A stretch of 64,000 bases of DNA from an uncultured Collinsella sp. (lineage in GTDB: Bacteria; Actinomycetota; Coriobacteriia; Coriobacteriales; Coriobacteriaceae), in contig CABRDB010000020.1 in NCBI GenBank assembly GCA_902469555.1, positions 1-64,000 on the forward strand. The letters are read 5' to 3'. The notes beneath the pieces are model-generated. The model saw nothing but the letters and a program-made list of their open reading frames with translations, ran no database searches and was not told the DNA's origin. Below are positions 25,221 to 33,682 of this stretch, one piece after another (the first letter of the stretch is position 1; each line of letters opens with the position of its first letter). Position numbers and translations under genes: made by a program.

Positions 25221-25676
25221 ATGGCCGACGAGACCATGACCGACGAGCAGATTCTTGAAGGTGTGGAGCACAAGAGCTTCGTCGCCACGTCCGACCGCAC
25301 TGCCGCCTCGCTGTCCGCGAGCGGTGTCGCCGCCGAGGATGTCGCCCGCGCCGCCGCGCAGGCCGCCTGCGACAAGAAGGGCGAGGACGTTCAGGTGCTC
25401 GACCTGACCGAGCTTTCCGACGTGTGCGACTACTTTGTGCTTGCCACCGGTACCAACAACCGCCAGGTCGATTCGATCGTCGACGAGATTGAGGAGAAGG
25501 TCGCCGAGGCTTGCGGCGAGCATCCGTTCTCCATTGAGGGCCGCGAGCAGAAGACCTGGATGCTCATGGACTACGGTTCGGTTGTCGTCCACGTCTTCAC
25601 TCCCGAAGCCCGCGACTTCTACCGCCTCGAGAAGCTCTGGGGCGACGCTCCCCAGCTTCCCCTCGACCTCCTCTAA
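25221..25676 (+). CDS. rsfS: Ribosome silencing factor RsfS
   Basis: RsfS binds L14 and blocks subunit joining under starvation. The core (DVQVLDLTELSDVCDYF, TGTNNRQVDSI, MDYGSVVVHVFTPEAR) matches the family. An N-terminal Ala-rich extension of about 45 residues makes it 151 residues. It ends the obgE operon. Its TAA overlaps the first base of a REP-like element, and a strong terminator follows. Confidence 0.94.
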   Translation: MADETMTDEQILEGVEHKSFVATSDRTAASLSASGVAAEDVARAAAQAACDKKGEDVQVLDLTELSDVCDYFVLATGTNNRQVDSIVDEIEEKVAEACGEHPFSIEGREQKTWMLMDYGSVVVHVFTPEARDFYRLEKLWGDAPQLPLDLL

Positions 25677-25710
25677 ATGATTTTTCTGGGACGGGGATAA
25701 AATAATCATT
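25676..25710. repeat. REP-like palindromic repeat, copy 2
   Basis: This 35-nt element starts AATGATT, ends AATCATT and has the core TCTGGGACGGGGAT. It is upstream of the RAYT gene and inverted with respect to copy 3 at 26562-26596. Its reverse complement nearly equals copy 1 at 24-58. Confidence 0.75.
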
Positions 25711-25720
25711 GCTACCGTTT

Positions 25721-25762
25721 GCCGAACCGCTCACCTTTGTTGGGCGGTTCGGCCCTTTTCTT
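25721..25762 (+). terminator. Terminator of the obgE-rsfS operon
   Basis: GCCGAACCGC and GCGGTTCGGC form a perfect 10-bp stem with a 13-nt loop, followed by CCCTTTTCTTCCTTTCC, a T-rich tail. Confidence 0.75.
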
Positions 25763-25813
25763 CCTTTCCTTTTGTATGCTGTGACTACTGCATCCTTGGA
25801 AGGGAGGGTTTCG

Positions 25814-26554
25814 ATGACTCGTGTTGCCCGTGCGTTGTCCGAACTCGGCCATTATCACGTCATGCTCAAGGGCTGTGCTGGCCAGCTGATCTTCGAAGAC
25901 GATGACGATCGCCTTTATTTTCTCAATCTATTGAACAGACGATTTACGTCCGCTCATATTCGCCTTCTTGCCTGGTGCCTCATGGACAATCATGTTCACC
26001 TGCTATTTGATGATCTCGATAATCAGATGAGCGTTGCTATGCATGCGATTGATACGGCATATGCGAAACACTTCAATCAAAAAACCGGTCGCCGCGGACC
26101 GGTGTTCCAGGAACGATTCAAGAGTGTGATCATTTCTGACGACAAACAGCTGCTCCGTTGCGTCCGATACATACACGACAATCCTGCAAAAGCAGGTATT
26201 TCTTCTGCTCCTCTGTATCGCTGGAGCAGCTTCCATGAGTATTTCTCTCATCCCGAAATTTGTGATTGTGAAGGTATTCTCAATCTGTTTGGGGGTACGG
26301 AAGCGTTTTATCTTTCGAGTACCGACGGCAGGCCTAATCCCTATTTTATGCCCGAAGGTAAGCATATCTCCGATATGGATGCGCTGGAAGTTGCCCGGGC
26401 TCTTTTGGCTCCGCATGAGCCTTATCAGCTTAAAACTTTGCCGAAATCAGAGCGAAATCGTCTTCTGGCAGTGTTGAGGCATCGGGGGTTTACGATTGAC
26501 CAGATTTCGCGTCTGACGGGAATTGGGACCAATATCATTCAAAGGGCGAAATGA
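25814..26554 (+). CDS. REP-associated tyrosine transposase (RAYT, Y1/IS200-like)
   Basis: The 246-residue protein is a single-strand-specific Y1 transposase. It has the HUH motif (DNHVHLL, His60/His62) and the catalytic-Tyr region RYIHDNPAKAG (Tyr119), followed by YRWSSFHEY. A C-terminal helix-turn-helix (GFTIDQISRLTGIGTNI) follows. RAYTs are thought to mobilise REP palindromes; here two inverted REP-like elements flank the gene. Its base composition is visibly more A/T-rich than its neighbours, which suggests transfer. ATG 25814 has GGAAGGGAGGG upstream. It is not part of the neighbouring operons. Confidence 0.92.
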   Translation: MTRVARALSELGHYHVMLKGCAGQLIFEDDDDRLYFLNLLNRRFTSAHIRLLAWCLMDNHVHLLFDDLDNQMSVAMHAIDTAYAKHFNQKTGRRGPVFQERFKSVIISDDKQLLRCVRYIHDNPAKAGISSAPLYRWSSFHEYFSHPEICDCEGILNLFGGTEAFYLSSTDGRPNPYFMPEGKHISDMDALEVARALLAPHEPYQLKTLPKSERNRLLAVLRHRGFTIDQISRLTGIGTNIIQRAK

Positions 26555-26561
26555 CGCTCCA

Positions 26562-26596
26562 AATGATTAAAAAATCCCCGTCCTAGAATAATCATT
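26562..26596. repeat. REP-like palindromic repeat, copy 3
   Basis: This 35-nt element (AATGATT ... AATCATT, core TCCCCGTCCTAGA) lies 8 nt after the RAYT stop codon. It is in the same orientation as copy 1 and opposite to copy 2. Confidence 0.75.
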
Positions 26597-26631
26597 CGCA
26601 GCTGCCCGGCTTTCTTTTTGCCCAAAGGCGG

Positions 26632-27846
26632 TTAATCGTTGAAGCGGGATTGGCGGCCGAAGGATAGGGCGGTGTCGCCGAACTTGTCTCGGACGGCGTC
26701 GATGGCGACGGAGAGGTCGCGGCGGTCGCTGGATTGGGCTCCGCGGTCATCGATCTCGCAGAACAGGTCGGTCTGGATGCCGCCTTGGTGGTCGAAGTCG
26801 CTCATGCCGATGCCCGCTAAGCGAACATGCATGCCTTCCTGCCAGATGTTGTCGAGCAGTTCGAGTGCAACCGCCACGAAGATGTTCTCATCGTCGGTCG
26901 GATGAGGCAGCCGGCGCTGTGCCGTACGCCCGCTGCCATACGAATACTTAAGCTTGAGCGTTACCGTGGCACCCGTCAGCCCCTGACGGCGCAGACGGCG
27001 CCCCACTGACTCTCCCAACAGAGCAATCGCTGCCTCAATATCCCCACGCTCAGTCAAATCTTTCGCAAAGGTGCGTTCATTGCTGACCGACTTGACCTCG
27101 CGCTCTTCATCGAGGCTCGTGACTTCAGAGATTTCGAGTCCCAGCGCACGCTGACGCATGCGCTCGCCGTTGACGCCAAAAATAGAGGCCAAGGTGGATT
27201 CCGGTGCACGTGATAGCTCGCCGAGGGTGTAGATGCGCATGCGGCGCAGTCGCTCCTCGGCCGAGCGCCCGATGCCGCTCATGGCAGACACTGGTAGCGC
27301 GGCCAAAAAGCGCTGTTCCGTCCCGGGGCGCACGATGGTCAGCCCAAACGGCTTATCCCGCTCGCTTGCGATCTTTGCGACCGTCTTGTTGCAGCCCACG
27401 CCAATGGAGCAGGTCACTCCCAGCGCTGCCACGCGGTCGCTTATACGCCGCGCAACCAGCAGCGGGTCTTCGGGCGCAAAGCGACCCGGTGTGATATCGA
27501 TAAAGGCTTCGTCGATGGATACGCGCTCCACGCGCGGCGTCTCGTCGGCGAGAATCGCCATGACCTGCGCGCTCACCTCGCGGTAGCGATCAAAATGCCC
27601 ATGCGTCCAAATGGCCTGCGGGCACAGGCGCCGTGCCTCGGCCGAGGCCATGGCAGAGTGCACGCCAAAGCGACGCGCCTCATACGAACACGTGGACACG
27701 ACGCCACGCGAATCGGCGTCTCCGCCCACGATGAGCGGCTTGCCGCGCCACTCGGGATGATCGAGCATCTCCACGCTCGCAAAAAACGCATCAAGGTCCA
27801 TCAGACCCACCGCCGGGCCCGTCCAGGGAGGCGGTGTGACGCCCAT
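26632..27846 (-). CDS. dinB: DNA polymerase IV (Y-family)
   Basis: DinB is an error-prone translesion polymerase. The catalytic motifs LMDLDAFFASVE and RVSIDEAFID are intact. A helix-hairpin-helix region (MSGIGRSAEERLRRM) and the little-finger domain follow. The length of about 404 residues is normal. I prefer ATG 27846, which has TGAGGAT 5 nt upstream. ATG 27885, 13 codons earlier, has no Shine-Dalgarno site but sits at the predicted transcription start of a TATACT box, so a leaderless start is possible. The gene is monocistronic and divergent from rpsP. Confidence 0.94.
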   Translation of the reverse strand: MGVTPPPWTGPAVGLMDLDAFFASVEMLDHPEWRGKPLIVGGDADSRGVVSTCSYEARRFGVHSAMASAEARRLCPQAIWTHGHFDRYREVSAQVMAILADETPRVERVSIDEAFIDITPGRFAPEDPLLVARRISDRVAALGVTCSIGVGCNKTVAKIASERDKPFGLTIVRPGTEQRFLAALPVSAMSGIGRSAEERLRRMRIYTLGELSRAPESTLASIFGVNGERMRQRALGLEISEVTSLDEEREVKSVSNERTFAKDLTERGDIEAAIALLGESVGRRLRRQGLTGATVTLKLKYSYGSGRTAQRRLPHPTDDENIFVAVALELLDNIWQEGMHVRLAGIGMSDFDHQGGIQTDLFCEIDDRGAQSSDRRDLSVAIDAVRDKFGDTALSFGRQSRFND

Positions 27847-27891
27847 GGCATCCTCATAACCGTATGTATGTTCGCGTCTTTCCATGTCATG

Positions 27892-27897
27892 AGTATA
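27892..27897 (-). promoter_or_regulatory. -10 box of the dinB promoter
   Basis: TATACT on the minus strand (27897-27892) predicts a start at about 27885. No good -35 hexamer is visible 17 nt upstream, and no convincing palindromic LexA box was found. Confidence 0.45.
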
Positions 27898-28001
27898 CCG
27901 CGCAGCTCATGTGGGGTGCGTGTATGTGCTTGCAAATCCCGAATTCTTGTCTAAGATATGGATTTGCCCTCGACTACACCGAAGAAGTTGGTCTCACGGA
28001 C

Positions 28002-28030
28002 TTCACCTGCCCGCGTCGATGGCGTATTAT
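28002..28030 (+). promoter_or_regulatory. Promoter of the rpsP operon
   Basis: TTCACC (28002-28007) and TATTAT (28025-28030) with a 17-nt spacer. The leader of about 50 nt contains a small hairpin, GCAGC-CTAAA-GCTGC (28053-28067), just before the Shine-Dalgarno site. Confidence 0.5.
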
Positions 28031-28086
28031 GTTCAACTGTTTGTTTGTAGTTGCAGCCTAAAGCTGCTTGGTTGGAGGAGTTTCCT

Positions 28087-28428
28087 TTGGCAGTCAAGAT
28101 TCGCCTTGCTCGTCACGGCGCTAAGAAGCGTCCGTACTACCGTGTCGTCGTCGCCGATTCCCGCGCCCCGCGTGACGGTCGTATCATCGAGGAGGTTGGC
28201 CGCTACAACCCGATGACCGCCCCCAAGACCATCAACCTCGACCTCGAGAAGATCGCCGACTGGCAGTCCAAGGGTGCTCAGCTCACCGACGCCGTCGCCG
28301 CTCTGGTCAAGGCCGCCAACGAGGGCGAGAAGACCGAGACCGTCGTCAAGAAGTCCAAGAAGCAGCTCGCCAAAGAGGCCGAGGCCGCTAAGGCTGCCGC
28401 TGAGGCCGCTGAGGGCGCCGAGGAGTAA
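28087..28428 (+). CDS. rpsP: 30S ribosomal protein S16
   Basis: S16 assembles early into the small subunit. The start [20 protein letters not shown] and [19 protein letters not shown] are characteristic. The protein is 113 residues because of a 35-residue Lys/Ala/Glu tail. It starts at TTG 28087 with GGAGGAG upstream; an upstream in-frame ATG lies within the leader hairpin. It is the first gene of rpsP-khpA-rimM-trmD-lepB. Confidence 0.96.
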   Translation: MAVKIRLARHGAKKRPYYRVVVADSRAPRDGRIIEEVGRYNPMTAPKTINLDLEKIADWQSKGAQLTDAVAALVKAANEGEKTETVVKKSKKQLAKEAEAAKAAAEAAEGAEE

Positions 28429-28431
28429 ATC

Positions 28432-28716
28432 GTGCCTGAGGTTGACGCTGCACAGCTCGAGGGTGAGGCAATGCTCTCAGATCGCATCGCCGATCTCGTC
28501 GAATATCTCGTTGTTCAGATCGTCGACGACCCGGATTCCGTGAGCCTTGAGGTCATCGATGGTGATGACGCCTCTACGATTGAGGTTTCGGTCGCCGAGG
28601 ATGACGTCGCTAAGGTCATCGGCCGTCGTGGCCGTACCATCAAGGCCATTCGCACGCTCGCCCGTGCACTGGCCGCTCGCCTCGACACTGCTGTCGAGGT
28701 AGAGGTTCTGGGCTAG
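28432..28716 (+). CDS. khpA: KH-domain RNA-binding protein KhpA
   Basis: KhpA is a small RNA-binding protein that partners with KhpB/Jag in Gram-positive bacteria and affects cell-envelope genes. The single KH domain has the GxxG loop in VIGRRGRTIKAI. About 20 extra residues precede the usual N-terminus. The start is GTG 28432, with the GGAG at the end of rpsP as ribosome-binding site. Confidence 0.93.
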   Translation: MPEVDAAQLEGEAMLSDRIADLVEYLVVQIVDDPDSVSLEVIDGDDASTIEVSVAEDDVAKVIGRRGRTIKAIRTLARALAARLDTAVEVEVLG

Positions 28717-28720
28717 GACC

Positions 28721-29242
28721 TTGAGGTCCCAGTACAAAAACATCGCCCGTGTGGTCAAGCCGCACGGAAGGAAGGGGGAGGTCCTCGCGCAGCCGCTGCG
28801 GGGGCTTCCTTCTGTATTAGAGCCGGGCATGCGCGTCGCCCTGACGCCGCCGGCGCTCAAGCGCGACCGCTTTTGCACGGTCGTGTCCGTCACCAATACG
28901 GGCGATGGCGATCTGGTCTCGTTTGAGGGCATTGACGACTTGACGGCCGCCGAGGGCATCACGGGATGCTATGTGCTGGCAAATCGCGACGACTTTGAGC
29001 TCGATTCGCTCGACGCTGCCTATACCGACCTGATGGGTCGCGAGGTGGTCGACGAGCGCTTCGGTTCGCTCGGCACGATCGTCGAGATCATGTCGACGCC
29101 CGCGAACGATGTTTGGGTTGTCGAGGGCGATCGGTACGGCGAGGTACTGATTCCCGTGATCGAGCAGGTTGTGCTCGATCTTCCCGACAAAGGAATAATT
29201 TCCGTCCACGTTATGGACGGCCTGATCGATATGGACAAGTAG
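28721..29242 (+). CDS. rimM: 16S rRNA maturation factor RimM
   Basis: RimM helps assemble the 30S head by binding S19. The N-terminal barrel begins YKNIARVVKPHGRKGEV and the C-terminal PRC-barrel ends IPVIEQVVLDLPDKGIISV. The 173 residues are normal. The start TTG 28721 is 4 nt after khpA, and its Shine-Dalgarno site (TAGGA) is close and weak, so coupling to khpA is likely. Confidence 0.94.
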   Translation: MRSQYKNIARVVKPHGRKGEVLAQPLRGLPSVLEPGMRVALTPPALKRDRFCTVVSVTNTGDGDLVSFEGIDDLTAAEGITGCYVLANRDDFELDSLDAAYTDLMGREVVDERFGSLGTIVEIMSTPANDVWVVEGDRYGEVLIPVIEQVVLDLPDKGIISVHVMDGLIDMDK

Positions 29243-29252
29243 GGAGGACAAC

Positions 29253-30011
29253 ATGCTGATCGAGACTCTTTCGGTCTTTCCCGAGATGTTTGAGCCCGTC
29301 ATGTCCACATCGATTTTGGGCCGCGCCCGCAAGGCCGGCCTTTTTGATTTTAAGGCGTATAACCTGCGCGACTGGACGCACGACCGCCATCGTACCGTCG
29401 ATGACGAGCCGTACGGCGGCGGGCAGGGCATGCTCATGAAGGTCGAGCCTATCGCAGAGGCCATCGAGGCCATTAGCGCAGAGGGTCCGAAGCCGACGGT
29501 GGTGTTCTTTACCCCCTGTGGCGAACCTTTTACGCAGCATGTGGCCGAGCGTCTGCTCAAAAGCGAGCGCCTGCTGTTTGTGTGCAGCCGATACGAGGGT
29601 GTCGACGAGCGCGCATATGCGTATGCCGATGAACGTCTGTCGATCGGCGACTATGTGCTCACGGGCGGCGAGCTGCCCGCGATGGTCGTTGCCGACGCCG
29701 TCGTACGCCTCATCCCCGGCGCCCTTGGTGACGAGATGAGCAACGTGGACGAGTCGTTCTCGACCGCCGAGGACGGAGGCCTGCTCGAGTACGCGCAGTA
29801 CACCCGTCCCGCCGAGTTCAACGGCGAGGGCGTTCCTCCGGTGCTCGTGAGCGGCGATCACGCCAAGGTCGATGCCTGGCGCCGCAAGAATGCCATCGAG
29901 CGCACCTGTCGCTGGCGTCCCGACCTGATCGAGGCTGCGCGGCTCACGCCCGAGGAGCGCGCTTACGCGCAGGAGATCCTTGACGCTTCGTATTCGCAGA
30001 GCGAGGAGTGA
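29253..30011 (+). CDS. trmD: tRNA (guanine-N1-)-methyltransferase
   Basis: TrmD methylates G37 of tRNAs and prevents frameshifting. The trefoil-knot SAM-binding region SIGDYVLTGGELPAMVVADA and the N-terminal LSVFPEMF are diagnostic, as is DDEPYGGGQGMLMK. The 252 residues are normal. ATG 29253 follows AGGGAGGA. Confidence 0.97.
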   Translation: MLIETLSVFPEMFEPVMSTSILGRARKAGLFDFKAYNLRDWTHDRHRTVDDEPYGGGQGMLMKVEPIAEAIEAISAEGPKPTVVFFTPCGEPFTQHVAERLLKSERLLFVCSRYEGVDERAYAYADERLSIGDYVLTGGELPAMVVADAVVRLIPGALGDEMSNVDESFSTAEDGGLLEYAQYTRPAEFNGEGVPPVLVSGDHAKVDAWRRKNAIERTCRWRPDLIEAARLTPEERAYAQEILDASYSQSEE

Positions 30012-30013
30012 GT

Positions 30014-30577
30014 ATGGTTCCTACGCAACATTCCGCGTTGAGGGGCGCTTTTGAGTGGATCGCGGTCATCGCGATCGCGCTTGTGGCCACCTTCCTGATC
30101 CGCACCTTTGTGGTCGAGCCCTTTGTGGTGCCCACCGGCTCTATGGAGGACACAATCGAGATTGGCGACCAGATCCTGGCGCAAAAGGTGAGCCTCGAGC
30201 TCGGTCAGCCCGTCAAGCAGGGCGATATCGTGGTGTTTCACAACCCCGATGGCACCTCCGAGCATGATGTTCTTGTCAAGCGCGTTATTGCCACGGCCGG
30301 CCAGACGGTCGACCTGCAGGATGGCAAGGTGGTCGTTGACGGCCAAGCGCTCGACGAGGACTATACGACGGGCATGAGCTGGCCACTTTCGGTCCAAGCG
30401 CCCGGCGCTCAGGTAAGCTATCCCTACACCGTTCCCGACGGGTGCGTGTGGGTGATGGGCGACAACCGCGAAAACTCTGCCGACTCACGCTACTTTGGTC
30501 CCGTCGATCGCTCTGATTTGATCGCTGTGGCGCTTGTGCGCTACTGGCCGCTCAACCGCATCGGCGCTATCGACTAA
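30014..30577 (+). CDS. lepB: Signal peptidase I
   Basis: LepB cleaves signal peptides of exported proteins at the outer face of the membrane. One N-terminal membrane helix (about residues 13-30) is followed by the catalytic Ser in PTGSMEDTI and the Lys in VLVKRVIATAGQ. GDNRENSADSRYFG is the third conserved box. The 187 residues are typical of Gram-positive enzymes. ATG 30014 has GAGGAG 5 nt upstream; a GTG at 30008 overlaps the trmD stop and is less likely. Confidence 0.95.
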   Translation: MVPTQHSALRGAFEWIAVIAIALVATFLIRTFVVEPFVVPTGSMEDTIEIGDQILAQKVSLELGQPVKQGDIVVFHNPDGTSEHDVLVKRVIATAGQTVDLQDGKVVVDGQALDEDYTTGMSWPLSVQAPGAQVSYPYTVPDGCVWVMGDNRENSADSRYFGPVDRSDLIAVALVRYWPLNRIGAID

Positions 30578-30636
30578 AAACCGCTATAGTACAGTACCTA
30601 ACCGTGTAATCGTTTCGACGAGGGGATATTAGAGGC

Positions 30637-31548
30637 ATGAACGCTTCATCGCTTTCCTTCCAAGACATCATCCTGCGCCTCCAGCAGTACTGGGGCGAGC
30701 AGGGCTGCGTCATTATGCAGCCCTATGACTCCGAGGTCGGTGCCGGTACCTTCCATACCGCGACCACGCTGCGCTCGCTCGGTCCCGCCGAGTGGCGCAC
30801 CTGCTATGCGCAGCCTTGCCGCCGTCCCGCCGACGGCCGCTACGGCGAGAACCCCAACCGCATGCAGCACTACTATCAGTTCCAGGTGCTCATCAAGCCC
30901 TCGCCGGTCAACGCCCAGGAGCTCTACCTGGGTTCGCTGGCCGCCATTGGCCTGGACCCCAACGACCATGACGTCCGCTTTGTCGAGGACGACTGGGAGA
31001 GTCCGACGCTCGGCGCCTGGGGTCTTGGCTGGGAGGTCTGGCTCAACGGCATGGAGGTCACGCAGTTTACGTACTTCCAGCAGGTGGGCGGCATCGAGGT
31101 CGACCCCGTGCCTGTCGAGATCACCTATGGCCTGGAGCGTATCGCCATGTATGCGCAGGGCGTCAACTCCGTCTACGACCTGGTGTGGAGCTACCTGCCC
31201 GACGGCACGCCCATGACCTATGGCGACGTGTTCCTCGAGAACGAGCGCGAGTTCAGTGCCTATAACTTTGAGGTCGCCAACGTCGAGATGATGCGTCAGA
31301 AGTTTGACGACTACGAGGCCGAGTGCCATTCCTGCCTGGAGCGCAAGCTTCCGCTGCCGGCGTACGACTGCGTCATGAAGTGCAGCCACGCCTTCAACCT
31401 GCTCGATGCCCGTGGCGCCCTGTCCGCGGTCGAGCGCGCCAACTACATCCTGCGCGTCCGCGCCGTCGCCAAGGCGTGCTGCGAGGCCTATATGGCCGAG
31501 GTCGCCGGAGTCAACGAGAATGCCGACCAGGAAGGCGAGGTGGCGTAA
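30637..31548 (+). CDS. glyQ: Glycyl-tRNA synthetase alpha subunit
   Basis: GlyQ carries the class II catalytic core of the tetrameric glycyl-tRNA synthetase. The N-terminus [33 protein letters not shown] and FQVLIKPSP are family hallmarks. The 303 residues are normal. ATG 30637 follows GAGGGGATATTAGAGG. glyS follows after 3 nt. A TATAGT -10-like box lies near 30588, without a clear -35. Confidence 0.97.
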   Translation: MNASSLSFQDIILRLQQYWGEQGCVIMQPYDSEVGAGTFHTATTLRSLGPAEWRTCYAQPCRRPADGRYGENPNRMQHYYQFQVLIKPSPVNAQELYLGSLAAIGLDPNDHDVRFVEDDWESPTLGAWGLGWEVWLNGMEVTQFTYFQQVGGIEVDPVPVEITYGLERIAMYAQGVNSVYDLVWSYLPDGTPMTYGDVFLENEREFSAYNFEVANVEMMRQKFDDYEAECHSCLERKLPLPAYDCVMKCSHAFNLLDARGALSAVERANYILRVRAVAKACCEAYMAEVAGVNENADQEGEVA

Positions 31549-31551
31549 GCC

Positions 31552-33648
31552 ATGGCAGACGCTAAGGATTTCCTGTTTGAGATCGGTACGGAGGAAATGC
31601 CCTCCGCACCGCTGAACAATGCCGTCAAGCAGCTTGGCACCATGATCGCCAAGGGCCTCGACGAGGCCGGTCTGGCCCACGGCGAGGTCCGCGTGATCTC
31701 GAGCCCACGTCGTCTGGCTGCGCTCGTGGCCGACGTCGCCACCGCGACCGATGAGGTTCACGAGGTCAAGCGTGGCCCCGCGGCCAACATTGCCTTCGAC
31801 GCTGACGGTAACGCCACCAAGGCCGCCCAGGGCTTTGCCCGCAAGTGCGGTGTGGCTGCCGAGGACCTGGTCCGTCGCGAGGACACTGACGGTCGCGAGT
31901 ATGTGTTCGCCGAGAAGAATATTCCCTCCGCACCGGCAACCCCGATTCTGACCGCTCTGTGCGAGAAGACTATTGCCGGCCTGCAGTGGCCCAACTACCG
32001 CAGCCAGCGCTGGGGCCACGAGCACGCGACCTTTGTTCGTCCGGTCCGTTGGATCTGCTGCCTTTTGGGCGAGGATGTTGTGCCTGTGTCGTTTGCCGAC
32101 GTGACGAGCGGCAACACCACGCGTGGTCATCGCGTACTTGGCCCTGGTGACCATGTGGTTGCCAGCCCCGCCGTCTACGAGCAGGTGCTCGAGGACGCCG
32201 GCGTGCTTTCTGCCGAGCGTCGTCGTGAGGCCATCCTCGCCGGTATCGCCGAGGTCGAGGCTGCCCGCCCCGGCTGCCATGTCGATACGCCCAAGAAGGT
32301 CTTCGAGGAGGTTATCAACCTCTGCGAGTGGCCGACGGTGCTCGTCGGTACCTTCGATGAGGAGTTCCTCAAGGTCCCGCACGAGATCATCTGCGAGTCC
32401 ATGCTCACCAACCAGCGCTACTTCCCGATCTATGACGGCGAGGGCAAGCTCACGCGTGAGTTCGTGGTCGTCTCCAACAGCAAGCCCGAGAACGCCGAGC
32501 GCGTGATCGACGGCAACGAGCGCGTCGTGCGCGCCCGTCTGGACGACGCAAAGTTCTTCTACGAGGAGGACCTGAAGATCTCCCTCGACGAATTCCGTGA
32601 GCGTCTGGCCAAGGTTGCCTTCCAGGAGAAGCTCGGTAGCGTGCTCGCCAAGTCCGAGCGCATCGAGCAGCTCGCGCTCGCTATCGCCCGCGAGGCTCAT
32701 CTGGGCGCCCATCTTGCCGCCGACGCTGCTCGCGCCGCGCACCTGTGCAAGGCAGACCTGGTGTCCAACGCCGTCGTCGAGTTCACGAGCCAGCAGGGCG
32801 TGATGGGCGGTTATTACGCGACCGCGATGGGGGAGAACGACGAGGTCGCCCACGCCATTCGCGATCATTATCGTCCCCGCTTTGCCGGTGACGAGCTGCC
32901 CGAGGGCACCGCTGGCTGCATCGTGGCCTGCGCCGACAAGCTCGATACCATCGCCGGTATCTTTGCCATCGGCGAGCCCCCGACCGGCTCCTCCGACCCC
33001 TACGCGCTGCGTCGTGCCGCTATCGGCATCATCAACATCCTGCGCGACCGTCTGCCGATCGACCCCACGTCGCTCATCGACTTCGCCCTCGAGCTTTACA
33101 GTGAGCAGGGCATTGAGTTCGACGCCGCCGAGGTCGCCCAGCAGGTTCGCGACTTCTTCCATGGCCGCCTTGTGAGCATGGCCCGCGACGAAAAGATCCC
33201 GGCCGATACCGTTGCCGCCGTCTCCGCGGTGCACATCATCGCCCCGTCCGTCTTCTTCGCCCGCTGCGCCGCGCTCGACGAGGCCCGCAAGAACGATGCC
33301 GAGACCTTCGACAACCTGGCTACCGCCTATGCCCGCGCCGCGCACATCTCCAAGCCCGAGCTGGGTGCGGAGTACGACCGCAGCCTGATGGGCGAGGCCG
33401 AGCTCGCGCTCGCCGACGCCTCCGAGGCCGCTCAGACCGCTGTTGATGCCGCCCTTGCTGCCGAGGATTACCCGGCCGCATTTGCCGCCCTTGCAGCTCT
33501 GCGTGCCCCCATCGACCGCTTCTTCGACGAGGTTATGGTCATGGACAAGGACGAGCAGCTCCGCGATAATCGCCTTAAGCTGCTCAACCGCTTCGAGGCC
33601 GTTTTCTCCGGCATCGCCAACATCGGTGAGCTTGCCCGCAAAAAGTAA
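31552..33648 (+). CDS. glyS: Glycyl-tRNA synthetase beta subunit
   Basis: GlyS contributes tRNA recognition to the alpha2-beta2 enzyme. The start FLFEIGTEEMPSAPL, SMLTNQRYFPIYD, and GGYYATAMGENDEVAHAI with an HD-like domain (CADKLDTIAGIFAIGEPPTG) match the family. A C-terminal anticodon-binding region follows. The 698 residues are normal. It is co-transcribed with glyQ. Confidence 0.97.
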   Translation: MADAKDFLFEIGTEEMPSAPLNNAVKQLGTMIAKGLDEAGLAHGEVRVISSPRRLAALVADVATATDEVHEVKRGPAANIAFDADGNATKAAQGFARKCGVAAEDLVRREDTDGREYVFAEKNIPSAPATPILTALCEKTIAGLQWPNYRSQRWGHEHATFVRPVRWICCLLGEDVVPVSFADVTSGNTTRGHRVLGPGDHVVASPAVYEQVLEDAGVLSAERRREAILAGIAEVEAARPGCHVDTPKKVFEEVINLCEWPTVLVGTFDEEFLKVPHEIICESMLTNQRYFPIYDGEGKLTREFVVVSNSKPENAERVIDGNERVVRARLDDAKFFYEEDLKISLDEFRERLAKVAFQEKLGSVLAKSERIEQLALAIAREAHLGAHLAADAARAAHLCKADLVSNAVVEFTSQQGVMGGYYATAMGENDEVAHAIRDHYRPRFAGDELPEGTAGCIVACADKLDTIAGIFAIGEPPTGSSDPYALRRAAIGIINILRDRLPIDPTSLIDFALELYSEQGIEFDAAEVAQQVRDFFHGRLVSMARDEKIPADTVAAVSAVHIIAPSVFFARCAALDEARKNDAETFDNLATAYARAAHISKPELGAEYDRSLMGEAELALADASEAAQTAVDAALAAEDYPAAFAALAALRAPIDRFFDEVMVMDKDEQLRDNRLKLLNRFEAVFSGIANIGELARKK

Positions 33649-33655
33649 GCCAGCC

Positions 33656-33669
33656 TGCGCGTAAGCGCA
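33656..33669 (+). promoter_or_regulatory. GNRA-tetraloop hairpin upstream of the ppsR ribosome-binding site
   Basis: TGCGC-GTAA-GCGCA forms a perfect 5-bp stem closed by a GUAA tetraloop, directly abutting the AAAGGAG Shine-Dalgarno site (33670-33676). The identical 14 nt recur upstream of the ppdK site at 34769-34782. Confidence 0.55.
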
Positions 33670-33682
33670 AAAGGAGCCCCGC

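Noticed and set aside
27846-27880. CGAACATACATACGG upstream of or within dinB as a LexA box
   Set aside because: The right half does not complete the CGAAC-N4-GTTCG palindrome.
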